Positions 7,957-17,366 of a DNA stretch of 64,000 nucleotides are shown piece by piece. Where the stretch lies: contig CAJXNP010000005.1 of assembly GCA_913057175.1 (NCBI GenBank), positions 284,769 through 348,768 on the forward strand, in the 5' to 3' direction. Positions within the stretch are counted from its first letter, which is position 1. Each line of letters opens with the position of its first letter. Under the pieces are notes generated by a model. It saw nothing but the letters and a program-made list of their open reading frames with translations. It was not told where the DNA came from and ran no database searches. A program made the position numbers and the translations under genes. This DNA comes from an uncultured Cytophagales bacterium. GTDB taxonomy: Bacteria; Bacteroidota; Bacteroidia; Cytophagales; Cyclobacteriaceae.

Positions 7957-10032
7957 TCACTTTTCCTGCATCACTTCAACTCCCGTCCAGCCAACAGGTA
8001 GATGGCCCAGCTGATACTGTTTTGATTTTTCAAGGAAAAACTTCGAAACCATATCACCGGGATTGAATCGGACGATTTTTTCAAAGGAACTTTCAGCTTT
8101 GGCAAAAGCCAGGCTAAAATACTGGCCGATGGCTTCCCGGAATTCCTCCAGCGACTCTCGCTTTTTTTGCTGAATTGCCGGAGCATCTCCGTCAAAACAT
8201 TCATAGATCCCTACCGCACTGCTCTTGCCTTTGACAAGCACCTTCCCCAAATACCGCAAGCCGAAAGAATTTTCCGGAGTGTGATCGCCCGGATTGGCTA
8301 TGTGCTCAGTGACCAATATGTTGGCGCCATATTGCTTTGTCAATACATCCAACCTGGCGGCGGTATTGACGGTATCCGATATAACAGCCGGTTCGAAACG
8401 TTCCTCGTCACCCACAATCCCCATGATCAGGGGACCTGTATGCAGCCCCATGCCTACCTGCAGGATGTTTTCTCCCCGTTCCTTCCTCGTTTCATTGTAT
8501 GCCTGGATGTTTTTCTGCATCGCTATGGCAGCTTTCAGCCCATCCGAAGAGGAGCCGGGAAAAAGGGCGTAAACTCCGTCCCCGACATATTGGTTGATAA
8601 ATCCACCGTGCTCCGTGACAATCGGACCGATCAGTTGGCTATAGCTCTTGATGAACTCGAAGGTGCCTCCCGGACCGTATGCTTCTGCCAGGGCGGTGTA
8701 GTTGCGAATATCCGAGAAAAAGACGGTAACTTCCCGCTCCGTAAAGTCCCCGAGTCCGACATCGGTAATGCGGCTGCACCCCAGGGCGCCCAGGAAGGCC
8801 ATTGGTACAAATTTGTGTGTCGCGGCATTGATCCGGGCCAATTCCTCGATCCGTTCTTTTTCCATTTGTATCGTCCGGCGTTGCTGAATAGATCTTACCC
8901 GCATGAATATGAATACACCGGCAGAAATGATCAACAGGGTACCGAGTGAAAACAGTAGGATCAGATTTTTTTGCCGGGAACCCGCCAGGGCATTTTCATT
9001 CTGTAACCGGCTGATCTCAGCTTCCTTTTTCTGGGTTTCAAACCTTGTTTCCAGCTCGCCGATCTGGTCGCTGTAAATCTCCTGCTGCAGGCTGTCGGAC
9101 AGCTGTTTGAACCGGACGAGATAGTCGAGGGCATCTTGGTAGTTCCCCTTCAGACCGGACGCCCTGTACAATCCTTCCAGTGATTCAGCTTCATTGCTTC
9201 TGCTGGCGCTTTTGCGCGCTAACGCCAACCCGGTTTTGTAATACAAACTGGCCGAATCAGGTTGTTCTTCTTTGATATAAACACTTCCTATGTTGTTATT
9301 GACCATGGCCATCCCCTTCACATCGTCGATCGATTTCTTTACCTCAAGTGCCTGACGGTAGTAGTCTATGGCCATGGCATGCATTTCCCGGTTGAAATAG
9401 ATGCTGCCAAGGTTATTGAGGAGCAGTCCTTCGCCGTATCTGACCTCCAGCGCTCTGGCAATATCCAATGCCTGTAAGTAAAAATATTCGGCTGAATCCA
9501 GGTTGGCAATATTGAAATAAGACATCCCGATGTTATTCAGCGCCCGCGCGATACCCATGGAATCCTCCAGCTGTCTTTTCAGCTTCAGCGATTCCCGGTA
9601 ATACCCTACGGCTTTTTCGTTGTCTTTTCTCTCGGAATAGAGCATGCCGATATTGCTCAACGTTGTCGATGCAAGCTCCAGGTATCCGTTTTCCTGGCTG
9701 ATCCGTAGGGATGCAAGGTGGTTCTCAAGGGATTTTTCATATTCTGACTTGTAAAAATAGGTGACGGCCAGGTCACTCAATGTTTTGGTAATGAGATATT
9801 GTGACCCTACCGACCGGGCGATTTCCATGGCATCGTTAAGAAGCAGAAGACTGGAGTCAGGGTTTGAATAAACGTAGGATGCGCTTAGGTCCATTCGGAG
9901 CTTCCATTGGACGGAGTCCAGGACATCTGGTTTGATGAGTGCGAAAAGACTATCCCGGTTGGTTTGTGCGTAGCTAAGGTGAAATGCACATGACAGCAAT
10001 ACGGCAAGGAGAATGATGTGTTTGATCCGCAT
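7957..10032 (-). CDS. TPR-repeat class III adenylate/guanylate cyclase
   Basis: A 691-aa membrane-anchored nucleotide cyclase. A signal peptide (about 1-22, ending SYAQ) precedes roughly six to seven TPR units (about 45-320), a coiled coil (320-352), one membrane helix (about 356-378), a short linker, and a cyclase domain (about 432-600). The TPRs should lie outside the cytoplasm and the cyclase inside. The two metal-binding aspartates are present (FFSDIRNYT, Asp441; YVGDGVYALF, Asp485), as is the transition-state Asn/Arg pair (VNTAARLD, Asn556/Arg560). The stretch that normally reads R-x-D-[YFG]-T-V-I reads RFEPAVIS, so the usual substrate-selecting polar residue is alanine and cAMP versus cGMP cannot be assigned. 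No partner gene is adjacent. Confidence 0.92.
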   Translation of the reverse strand: MRIKHIILLAVLLSCAFHLSYAQTNRDSLFALIKPDVLDSVQWKLRMDLSASYVYSNPDSSLLLLNDAMEIARSVGSQYLITKTLSDLAVTYFYKSEYEKSLENHLASLRISQENGYLELASTTLSNIGMLYSERKDNEKAVGYYRESLKLKRQLEDSMGIARALNNIGMSYFNIANLDSAEYFYLQALDIARALEVRYGEGLLLNNLGSIYFNREMHAMAIDYYRQALEVKKSIDDVKGMAMVNNNIGSVYIKEEQPDSASLYYKTGLALARKSASRSNEAESLEGLYRASGLKGNYQDALDYLVRFKQLSDSLQQEIYSDQIGELETRFETQKKEAEISRLQNENALAGSRQKNLILLFSLGTLLIISAGVFIFMRVRSIQQRRTIQMEKERIEELARINAATHKFVPMAFLGALGCSRITDVGLGDFTEREVTVFFSDIRNYTALAEAYGPGGTFEFIKSYSQLIGPIVTEHGGFINQYVGDGVYALFPGSSSDGLKAAIAMQKNIQAYNETRKERGENILQVGMGLHTGPLIMGIVGDEERFEPAVISDTVNTAARLDVLTKQYGANILVTEHIANPGDHTPENSFGLRYLGKVLVKGKSSAVGIYECFDGDAPAIQQKKRESLEEFREAIGQYFSLAFAKAESSFEKIVRFNPGDMVSKFFLEKSKQYQLGHLPVGWTGVEVMQEK

Positions 10033-10147
10033 GGAGGTAGAAAACTTTAGACTAAAGTAGACGAAGTTAGATAAAAGTTAGGTCATACTGAATAGCCCGA
10101 AAGGAATATATTCATTTTTCCGTATCCTGTATTGTTCACATTCAGCC

Positions 10148-10212
10148 ATCCACAGATTTCTCATTTCGTAAGCCCAATCCATTGTCATACCGCACGGAGA
10201 TATCTGCTGATC
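10148..10212. repeat. Dispersed hairpin repeat, copy 5 (arms in reversed order)
   Basis: A right-arm fragment (CCACAGATTTCTCATTTCG) is followed directly by a left-arm fragment (TTGTCATACCGCACGGAGATATC). This reversed order suggests two truncated elements abutting. The rest of the 379-bp gap 10033-10411 shows no gene. Confidence 0.7.
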
Positions 10213-10411
10213 GGGTATAAAATCGCCGTAAGTTCCCTTTTGTACTGCGAAATACCTTTCAGCTGGGGAAAATTATTGTATCCGTGAGGAAAAAAATACT
10301 CATCTGTTATTAATCAGATGTGTTTGATGGCCAGAAAATTGACTTTTATTCAATGGATTTGAATTTGCAACAATACCAACGATAACAATTGAAACCTAAA
10401 TATTAAGAGTT

Positions 10412-10879
10412 ATGATACCTGAAAAAGTAATATACACAGATGGTCATGATGTCACGGTTACTGATACCAAACTGAAAGTAAAAAATCACTCGTATAAGCT
10501 AAGTGGTATTACAAAACATGCCCTGATGACTATGAGAGCGAAAAAATTGCCTTTCATCATTATCATGGGGCTGGGTCTGCTCTTAGCCCTGATGGGGTTA
10601 TTTGTTGATTTTGCCTATGCTATAGATGGAGGTGGGGACAATATCTCGTTAAACTCAATCTTTCTATGGACAGGATTAGCTTTGCTCATTGCAGGTACCA
10701 TAGGACTTGCCGTAAACAGGGTGAAATATGCTGTGAGGATTGATACCGCTGAAGGAGAGAAAAACGCAGTTGTCAGTACTAAAAAAGCGTACATAACTCA
10801 AATATTTGAGGCGCTTAATGAGGCTTTCCGTAATAGAGTAGCTCCTGATAGAAAAGATAAGAAGATACCAATCTCCTGA
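10412..10879 (+). CDS. Small membrane protein, DUF6232-like
   Basis: A 155-aa protein. Residues 1-44 form a beta-rich cytoplasmic domain (VIYTDGHDVTVTDTKLKVKNHSYKLSGIT). Two membrane helices follow (about 48-70 and 84-104), then a hydrophilic tail (VKYAVRIDTAEGEKNAVVST ... IFEALNEAF). This arrangement resembles DUF6232 proteins; function is unknown. A hairpin lies just downstream (10892-10925). It starts at an ATG after an AT-rich leader (TATTAAGAGTT) and stands alone between two repeat-rich gaps. Confidence 0.8.
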   Translation: MIPEKVIYTDGHDVTVTDTKLKVKNHSYKLSGITKHALMTMRAKKLPFIIIMGLGLLLALMGLFVDFAYAIDGGGDNISLNSIFLWTGLALLIAGTIGLAVNRVKYAVRIDTAEGEKNAVVSTKKAYITQIFEALNEAFRNRVAPDRKDKKIPIS

Positions 10880-10891
10880 TAAGTTTATTCA

Positions 10892-10925
10892 CACGCTTTT
10901 CCATATATAAAAGCGTGCGAATTTT
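10892..10925 (+). terminator. Probable intrinsic terminator downstream of the DUF6232-like gene
   Basis: A 9-bp stem, CACGCTTTT paired with AAAAGCGTG, with an 8-nt loop, followed by GCGAATTTTC. The T-run is short, so confidence is moderate. Confidence 0.55.
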
Positions 10926-10939
10926 CTATCAATGCCCTG

Positions 10940-11098
10940 TTTGTCATATACCGAAGGGAGATATCTGCTGAAGGGACATAAGTCAAGTAAGGTTTCCTTG
11001 CCCCTGATCATTCCCCTCATTTCAGCACCCACAGATTTCTCACTTCGTAAGCCCAACCAATTATAATTGGTTGGGGCAAACTTCTTTCGAAATGACAG
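10940..11098. repeat. Dispersed hairpin repeat, copy 6 (complete)
   Basis: The best-preserved copy. The left arm is TTTGTCATATACCG ... GATATCTGCTGAAG. The right arm is CAGATTTCTCACTTCG ... TTCGAAATGACAG. Inside the right arm an extra perfect stem centres on AACCAATTATAATTGGTT (11054-11071). It ends 15 nt before the stop of the large TPR gene, so it could also act as a 3' structure for that gene. Confidence 0.8.
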
Positions 11099-11113
11099 TG
11101 AGGGGCGTCTGTA

Positions 11114-14100
11114 TTAATTATTATTACAATACCGATCTGCTGCAAATGCTGATTTTTTATCACCCAACTCTGCGGCCTGGATCCAGTCGCTGCAGGGGTC
11201 GTCTGTCAGTTCGCTGAGCTGGTATTTGGTATTTCCCAGCGCCCGAAGGTAGTCGGCGTTTTCAGGAACCAGCTCTGCTGCTTTTTTCAGGTCAAGGACT
11301 GCCCTTGCGAGGTCGTTCATTTGTGTGTAGCAATTGGCCCGGTTGAACAAGGTAAGTGCGTCCTCGGGATTGATTTCCAACACCTTCGCGTAATCCTTGA
11401 TAGCCAGGTCGTACTTGCCCAGGTCTTCCAGGATGATGCCCCGGTTGTAAAAGCTGGTGGCGTTGTTTTCCCCTAATTTGATGGCTGCATTGAGATCTTC
11501 CAGCGCCGTTTCGTAATCGCCCATGTAGATATATGCTTCGGCTCTGGCCGTGTACATTTCCGCTGTTCCTTTTCCAAGTGTCATGCAAGCGCTAAAATCC
11601 TTCAATGCCGATTCATACTCTTTCGATTGCATGTAGCAGAATCCACGGTTCAGATAGGCGTCTTTTTCCTTAATGCCCCCTGCAATGGCCTGGTTGTAAT
11701 AGGTCAGCGCTACGGGGAAATTATTCGTATGATAGTACCCTTCCGCGAGGTAAAACTGGTTATACATGTCCAAAGTCTGGAGATCCTTCAGGGTGAGGAA
11801 ATCCTGAACGACACCTTCCCAATCTTCTAATTTATGTTTGGCCATCCCCCTGTTTTCGTAGGCTCTGCCATAATCCGGTTTCATGGCAATCGCCTGATCG
11901 TAATCAGCTATGGCTGCCTCGAACTGATCCAACATAAATTTCGCTTTTCCCCTGTTGTTGTAGGTGATTTCATCTTCGGCACCGAGGTTGATTGCCTTAT
12001 CGTAATCGTTGATAGCATCCTGAAAATCTTTGATCCTGAACTTGCAATTGCCCCGTTTTGCATAAGCATTTGCATATTCTGCATTCATCTGGATGGCTTT
12101 GTTGAAATCCTGCAATGATCCTGTAAAATCATTGGTTTCGTACCTGGCGTCGCCTCTTTCATAGAATAAGATCGGGTCATTCAATCCAAGATCAGCGGCT
12201 TTGTTGTAATCGAATATGGCCTCTTTATAATTTCCCATTAAATAATTGGAGCGACCACGGTTATAGTGAGACGCCAGGTCTGAGTAACCACCTTCGTCAA
12301 TTGCTTTGGTCAGATCGTAGATCGCATCTTCATAACGACCAACATGATGATTGGAATTTCCCCGGCAGTAATATGCCAGACCGTCCTTAAATCCTTTCGC
12401 AATTCCGACATTCAGGTAGGTGACCGACTCTTCAAATTTTTCCAGGTAATAACTTGTGATGCCCAACCCATAGAAGACCTCTGCGTCGGATTTGTCGACT
12501 TTTATCACGGCATTGAGGTCTGCTTCCGCTTCTTTCCATTTCTCCAGATTGAAATAGGCCAGTCCCCGGCTCTTCAAAGCTGGCAGGTGATCCGGTTTAA
12601 TTTCAAGAGCCTTATTCAGATCCGGAATGGCGTCACTGTAATTTTTCAGGATCCGCCTGGCTGTGCCTCGCTTTTCATAAATGTCTTCATTGGAAACGCC
12701 CTTATTGATCAAACCACCATACGATTGAATGGCAAGCTGATATTCGTGAGTATTGAAATAGGAATTGGCCAAAGCCAATAGAAGATCCGGATTGTTGTCG
12801 CCGGAATTGACAGCTTTCTCCAGGTCTTTTGCTGCTGATTTGTAATCTTCCAAAGCGTAATATGCCTGACCTCTGGCCGAGTAATTCCTGAAATTGTCAT
12901 CTCCTGCGTCGATGGATTTTGTCAGGTCCTGGATGGCTTCGTTGTATTTTTGTGTATGGAAGTAACTCATCCCTCGTACAGCGTAGGCAGCAGGATCGGT
13001 TACGCCCATCTTCATCGCGATGTTGATATCAGAAATGGCTTTGTCGTATGATTTTTTTGTGAATTGGATATTCCCCCTGTACCAGTAGATGAGGCTGTCT
13101 TTCAGTCCCATTCGTTCGGTGGTATTGAAATGCTCCAAAGCAGCATCATAATTCAGGGAAATGTATTCAGCCAGCCCTAGCATTTTGTACAACTCTTTGC
13201 TGTTGGCGCCTAGGTCTTTAGCCCGTGTCAGATCTTTTATGGATTCAGGATATTTTTTCAGGTCAAAATATGCGGTTCCCCGGTTCAGGTAGCCTTTTCC
13301 ATATTCGGGGTTGATGGTGAGGGCTTGATTATAATCGGTAATGGATGCTTCGACCTGCCCTAGCAAATATTTTGCTTTTCCCCTGTTGTTAAATAACAGG
13401 TCGTCCTGGAAATCGTTTTTGACAGCTTGATTGTAATCTTCTATTGCAGCTTCCAGGTTTCCTAAAATGAAATTTGCATTTCCTTTGAAATAATAACCCT
13501 CCCCGTTCTTGTTTCCAAGATTTTCAGATGCAGTAAAATCCGTAACCGCATTTTCATATTTTTTTAACTGATAATTGACTATACCTCTTTTCTGATAGAC
13601 TTCGGCATCTTTGTATCCCATGGAAATGGACTGGTCCAGATCAGTCAGGGCATTTTCATATTTTTCGTAATAGAGATTGGTATAACCGCGGTAGGCATAG
13701 GCCTTGCTTAAATTTTTATCATGGTCCAGCGCAATGGAAAGCTCTTTCAGTGCCAAACCATATTTTTGCTGTTCGTAGTGCAATTGTCCAAGAAGGTAAT
13801 TGGCTGTTGGATTTTTTTCATCCTTTGCCAACACAGCTGAAAAATACTTCTCGATATCTGCCTTAAAACTCACCTGAATTGCTTGTAAGCCCTGCAGCAA
13901 ATCGTATTGATTTTGGATCTTTTTTGCAAAAACTGCGGTTGAGGCATTTCCCGGTGCAAACTTTTCCAGCTGGTTGATATCGAGCAAAATGAATTTCGAA
14001 GCTGTTTCATCTGTCGGTAGACAGACGGCGATGATCTCTCCCTGCTGATTGAGGACAGGTGCGCCACTCATTTCCGGAGAGAGATTATGAGAAGTGATGT

Positions 14101-14560
14101 AGAGATTTCCGAAGGTCTCTAACTTTCTGACCTCAGATACATGAACCTGTTCAATTTTATTTTTTTGGATGTCCTGAGAATAGACCAGGCCGTAATTTCC
14201 GTTTTTGAGATCCTGTGGGTTCGCTTTTTTCAGCTTGGTGAATTTTCCCGAAAGGGTATTGTCCAGGTTTAGTTCGATCATTCCAAAATCCGGATTGTAC
14301 CCTGTAACGGCTATGATCCTGTGGATAGTGCTGTCCGGTGTAATGGCGACTGCAAAATCGGCATTTTTGATGGATGAAGTGTGTGCAAGTGCGGATTGCT
14401 GACCTTCAAGGAAAAAACCTGTGCCCGTACCGACGATACTGCTATCGCTTTTGTAAGCAATGATTCGGAACGTGGATTTTTCGTGATTTTTAGATATTCC
14501 CTGTGCAAATAGCTGGTTAGCAAGCAAACACAAAAAAATAATCAACTTACTCTTCCTCAT
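11114..14560 (-). CDS. Giant TPR-repeat protein with degenerate trypsin-like N-terminal domain
   Basis: A secreted 1148-aa protein. A signal peptide (1-20, LIIFLCLLANQLFAQ) is followed by a trypsin-like fold of the HtrA/S1C type (about 25-205) and then about 25 consecutive TPR units to the C-terminus (for example YNRGKAKFMLDQFEAAIADYDQAIAM). In the protease-like domain the serine region is kept (EMSGAPVL, Ser165) and an Asp is present (NPDFGMIEL, Asp91). The position expected for the catalytic His reads serine (AHTSSI; the only nearby His is two residues off). I infer a catalytically dead domain used for binding. The ATG at 14560 is preferred because it directly precedes the signal peptide; an upstream ATG (14599) adds 13 residues. 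Confidence 0.88.
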   Translation of the reverse strand: MRKSKLIIFLCLLANQLFAQGISKNHEKSTFRIIAYKSDSSIVGTGTGFFLEGQQSALAHTSSIKNADFAVAITPDSTIHRIIAVTGYNPDFGMIELNLDNTLSGKFTKLKKANPQDLKNGNYGLVYSQDIQKNKIEQVHVSEVRKLETFGNLYITSHNLSPEMSGAPVLNQQGEIIAVCLPTDETASKFILLDINQLEKFAPGNASTAVFAKKIQNQYDLLQGLQAIQVSFKADIEKYFSAVLAKDEKNPTANYLLGQLHYEQQKYGLALKELSIALDHDKNLSKAYAYRGYTNLYYEKYENALTDLDQSISMGYKDAEVYQKRGIVNYQLKKYENAVTDFTASENLGNKNGEGYYFKGNANFILGNLEAAIEDYNQAVKNDFQDDLLFNNRGKAKYLLGQVEASITDYNQALTINPEYGKGYLNRGTAYFDLKKYPESIKDLTRAKDLGANSKELYKMLGLAEYISLNYDAALEHFNTTERMGLKDSLIYWYRGNIQFTKKSYDKAISDINIAMKMGVTDPAAYAVRGMSYFHTQKYNEAIQDLTKSIDAGDDNFRNYSARGQAYYALEDYKSAAKDLEKAVNSGDNNPDLLLALANSYFNTHEYQLAIQSYGGLINKGVSNEDIYEKRGTARRILKNYSDAIPDLNKALEIKPDHLPALKSRGLAYFNLEKWKEAEADLNAVIKVDKSDAEVFYGLGITSYYLEKFEESVTYLNVGIAKGFKDGLAYYCRGNSNHHVGRYEDAIYDLTKAIDEGGYSDLASHYNRGRSNYLMGNYKEAIFDYNKAADLGLNDPILFYERGDARYETNDFTGSLQDFNKAIQMNAEYANAYAKRGNCKFRIKDFQDAINDYDKAINLGAEDEITYNNRGKAKFMLDQFEAAIADYDQAIAMKPDYGRAYENRGMAKHKLEDWEGVVQDFLTLKDLQTLDMYNQFYLAEGYYHTNNFPVALTYYNQAIAGGIKEKDAYLNRGFCYMQSKEYESALKDFSACMTLGKGTAEMYTARAEAYIYMGDYETALEDLNAAIKLGENNATSFYNRGIILEDLGKYDLAIKDYAKVLEINPEDALTLFNRANCYTQMNDLARAVLDLKKAAELVPENADYLRALGNTKYQLSELTDDPCSDWIQAAELGDKKSAFAADRYCNNN

Positions 14561-14716
14561 GATCTTAAGTGTAAAAAATGATAGTTTAGCTTTAAACAAA
14601 GATACTTATATTGCCCCTAAACCGGATGGCAAGAAAATTTAATATTAATAGGAAAATTACATATGAAGTAAGCTGCGGGTAAACAAAAAAATTCAGCCGG
14701 CCTCCGATGACATTTT

Positions 14717-15760
14717 TTGTTTAAGCGAGGTCCTCCGCCGGGTCCCCCGCTATCATTTAGGAATTTATGCAGTTATTATCGCGGGGTCGCAAAGCAGACC
14801 TCACTAGGGCTGAACGTATCTAATTTCTCATCGACACATCCCGGAGCGTTCCGCTAGGAACGTCTGGTGGGTAGAAAAATAATGTTACATCAAATACGTT
14901 CCGCTAGGAACGTTTGGTGAAATAAAAGGCAAGAAAGACTTTTTGAGGATGAATCGCTCACCAAAATCAATTTCGAATGTTTTAGTATTCATCTATGCAA
15001 GCATAAATACAATTCATCTCCCTGAAAGTCACGAAACGTTCCTATGGAACGAAAACCTAAAAATAATCCTGATAGCTACCAACCAGACGTTCCTAGCGGA
15101 ACGATCTAATTAGAATAGGAGTGGAAACGAAACATGTTTCAACTGCGCCAATAACTTTGGGATATTTTCCTTTAAAGGGAGGTTGTTACCTCTGTTTAAG
15201 TGGGTCTCGGCGGGGACCCCGCGATAATTTAGGAAATCATGCAGTTATTATCGCGGGGTCGCAAAGCAGACCCCGCTGAGACTTAGTTTTGTCTTATTAA
15301 ATATCACAGGCGGTAAAAAAGCTCAAAAGGAGCGAAATCAATAGCTCAGGGTGTAGCCCTGAGAGTTTTGTAGAGGTTTATCCCAAGCCCCAACGGGGTG
15401 TAATCCATGGAACCTTGCTGCAATCGTTTGGAATTCGTGCAGTTATTTTCGCGGGGTCGCAAGCAGACTCCGCTGAGACTTAAGGTTCGAGGAGACACGA
15501 ACCTAGGAGATGGAGTTTGATCCTTCTTAATACTCCTACATCGTTCCGTCAGGAACGTCTGGTAGGTAGAAAAATAATGATAAGCATCAAATTCGTTCCG
15601 TTAGGAACGTTTGGTGAAATGAAGAGTAAGAAAGGTTTTTTGAGGATGAACCGCTCATTGTAATCAACCCCGAAAGCTTTTGTTTAAGCGAGGTCTCCGC
15701 AAGGACCCCGCTGAGACTGAGAGGTTCGTGGAGACACAAACCTTGGCATCATTATTAATC
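14717..15760. repeat. Gene-free palindrome-rich mosaic (several repeat families)
   Basis: No coding region is credible between 14561 and 15765. Visible units: (a) six palindromes of the type CGTTCCGCTAGGAACG at 14847, 14897, 15037, 15088, 15542 and 15594; (b) three or more copies of a segment containing GCAGTTATTATCGCGGGG then TCGCAAAGCAGACC (about 14769, 15241, 15439), with a related piece near 15681; (c) CTCAGGGTGTAGCCCTGAG at 15345-15363; (d) GCCCCAACGGGGT at 15387. About 112 bp around pairs of (a) are directly repeated (14847-14958 and 15542-15655). The region separates the TPR gene from lpd. Confidence 0.85.
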
Positions 15761-15765
15761 TTGAA

Positions 15766-17160
15766 TTACAAATGGATCACCTCATCATACGCAGCAGCGG
15801 AAGCTTCCATTACGGCTTCTGACATGGTTGGGTGAGGGTGAACGGATTTAATGATCTCATGCCCGGTTGTTTCCAGCTTTCTGGCTGCTACCACTTCGGC
15901 GATCATTTCCGTTACATTCGCACCGATCATGTGTGCGCCAAGCCATTCACCGTATTTGGCATCGAAAATGACTTTCACAAAACCTTCTGGAGCGCCTGCC
16001 GCTTTTGCTTTTCCGGAAGCAGAGAAAGGAAATTTACCAACTTTAATTTCGTATCCTGCTTCTTTTGCGGCTTTTTCGGTATATCCAACAGAAGCAATTT
16101 CAGGACTGCAATAAGTACATCCCGGAATGTTATTGTAATCCAATGGTTCAGGATTTTGACCCGCAATTTTTTCGACACAAATGATCCCTTCGGCAGAAGC
16201 AACATGGGCCAGTGCAGGACCGTGAACAACATCGCCAATCGCATAAATTCCAGGCATATTGGTTTTATAATAATCGTCGACAATGATCTTTCCTTTATCG
16301 GTCACCACGCCAACATCTTCCAATCCAATTCCTTCAATATTGGTGCTGATCCCTACTGCAGAAAGCACGATGTCGCAATCAATCGACTCTTCACCTTTTG
16401 GTGTTTTGACGGTTACTTTACAGCCTTTTCCTTTGGTATCAACCTTTGTCACTTCCGAGCTGGTCATGACCGTCATGCCCGATTTTTTGAATGTTCTTTC
16501 CAGTTGTTTCGATACATCTTCATCCTCTACCGGTACGACGTTTGGCAGAAATTCGACAATTATGACTTCCGTTCCGATTGAGTGATAGAAATAGGCGAAT
16601 TCCACACCGATTGCCCCCGATCCAACGATGACCATTTTCTTCGGTTGCTTGTCAAGTGACATCGCTTGCCGGTATCCAATAATTTTCTTTCCATCAATTG
16701 GTAAATTGGGTAGCTCTCTTGACCGTCCGCCTGTGGCAACAATTATGTGATCTGCCTGTACCTGGCTCTTTTTACCTGAATCATCGGTCACCTCAACAGT
16801 TTTGGCCTTTACCAATTTCCCAAAACCATTGATGATTTCGATTTTATTTTTCTTGAATAGGAACTGAATGCCTTTGCTCATACCCGCCGCTACATCACGA
16901 CTTCTTTTGACCATGCCGGAAAAATCTGCTTTTGCATCTTTTACATCAATGCCATAGTCTTTGGCGTGTTGAATGTATTCAAAAACCTGCGCGCTTTTGA
17001 GAAGAGCTTTGGTCGGGATACAGCCCCAGTTGAGGCAGATACCACCCACTTCCGCTTTTTCCACTACTGCCACATTCATGCCTAATTGTGCTGCTCGTAT
17101 AGCCGCTACGTACCCGCCAGGGCCACTTCCTATTACTAATAAATCGTATTTTGATGCCAT
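15766..17160 (-). CDS. lpdA: Dihydrolipoyl dehydrogenase (E3 component)
   Basis: A 464-aa flavoprotein that reoxidises the lipoyl groups of 2-oxoacid dehydrogenase complexes. The FAD-binding GxGPGGY motif is at 11-17 and the redox disulfide at Cys42/Cys47 (CLNWGCIPTK). NAD is bound at VGSGAIGVEFAY, and the second FAD motif is YAIGDV. The catalytic His443-Glu448 pair lies in HPHPTMSE. Length and motifs are normal for the family. PDH E1-alpha is encoded at 29897, not next to it, so the complex genes are scattered. The gene is transcribed away from the UbiA-like gene. Confidence 0.97.
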   Translation of the reverse strand: MASKYDLLVIGSGPGGYVAAIRAAQLGMNVAVVEKAEVGGICLNWGCIPTKALLKSAQVFEYIQHAKDYGIDVKDAKADFSGMVKRSRDVAAGMSKGIQFLFKKNKIEIINGFGKLVKAKTVEVTDDSGKKSQVQADHIIVATGGRSRELPNLPIDGKKIIGYRQAMSLDKQPKKMVIVGSGAIGVEFAYFYHSIGTEVIIVEFLPNVVPVEDEDVSKQLERTFKKSGMTVMTSSEVTKVDTKGKGCKVTVKTPKGEESIDCDIVLSAVGISTNIEGIGLEDVGVVTDKGKIIVDDYYKTNMPGIYAIGDVVHGPALAHVASAEGIICVEKIAGQNPEPLDYNNIPGCTYCSPEIASVGYTEKAAKEAGYEIKVGKFPFSASGKAKAAGAPEGFVKVIFDAKYGEWLGAHMIGANVTEMIAEVVAARKLETTGHEIIKSVHPHPTMSEAVMEASAAAYDEVIHL

Positions 17161-17287
17161 TTGATAGGTAATTTTTATTGTTCTAGATTAGGTGGGCAAA
17201 TTTAATCCATTTAGTTATAGAAAAAAATCAAGACGGTAAATTGAAGGATATTCTTGTAAATTGGTTTCTTTTGGACCTGATTGTCAA

Positions 17288-17366
17288 TTGGCAGAGGGCA
17301 GAGAGCAGAGGGCAGAGAGCAAAGGGCTGAGAGCAAAGGGCTGAGAGCAGGGAGCATAGGGTAAAG
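17288..17366. repeat. Purine-rich 14-bp tandem repeat
   Basis: About five imperfect copies of a 14-bp unit of the type GGCAGAGAGCAAAG (units at 17297, 17311, 17325, 17339 and 17353), preceded by TTGGCAGAG. A pyrimidine-rich stretch TTTGCCAACTACCCTTTGCC (17498-17517) lies downstream in inverted sense. The remainder of the 17161-17560 gap has no credible gene; a 90-aa minus-strand frame here is made mostly of the repeat. Confidence 0.8.

Noticed and set aside
8167..8949. 260-aa open frame on the plus strand
   Set aside because: It lies wholly antisense to the cyclase gene, whose motifs are conserved. It has low-complexity, family-free protein sequence and no start context.
10412..10879. Membrane effector of the neighbouring cyclase (CBASS-like pair)
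   Set aside because: The cyclase is a class III adenylate/guanylate type on the opposite strand, separated by a repeat-filled gap. The small protein has no effector domain.
14821..15110. CRISPR array suspected from evenly repeated CGTTCC palindromes
   Set aside because: The palindromes are too short, irregularly spaced and oriented both ways. Spacers are not uniform and no cas gene is present.
15341..15365. tRNA-like start (ATAGCTCAGG)
   Set aside because: It is part of a CTCAGGG/CCCTGAG hairpin; no acceptor stem, anticodon arm or T-loop follows.
15832..16581. 249-aa open frame on the plus strand
   Set aside because: Antisense to lpdA, which has complete catalytic motifs; phenylalanine-rich translation is an artefact of the opposite strand.
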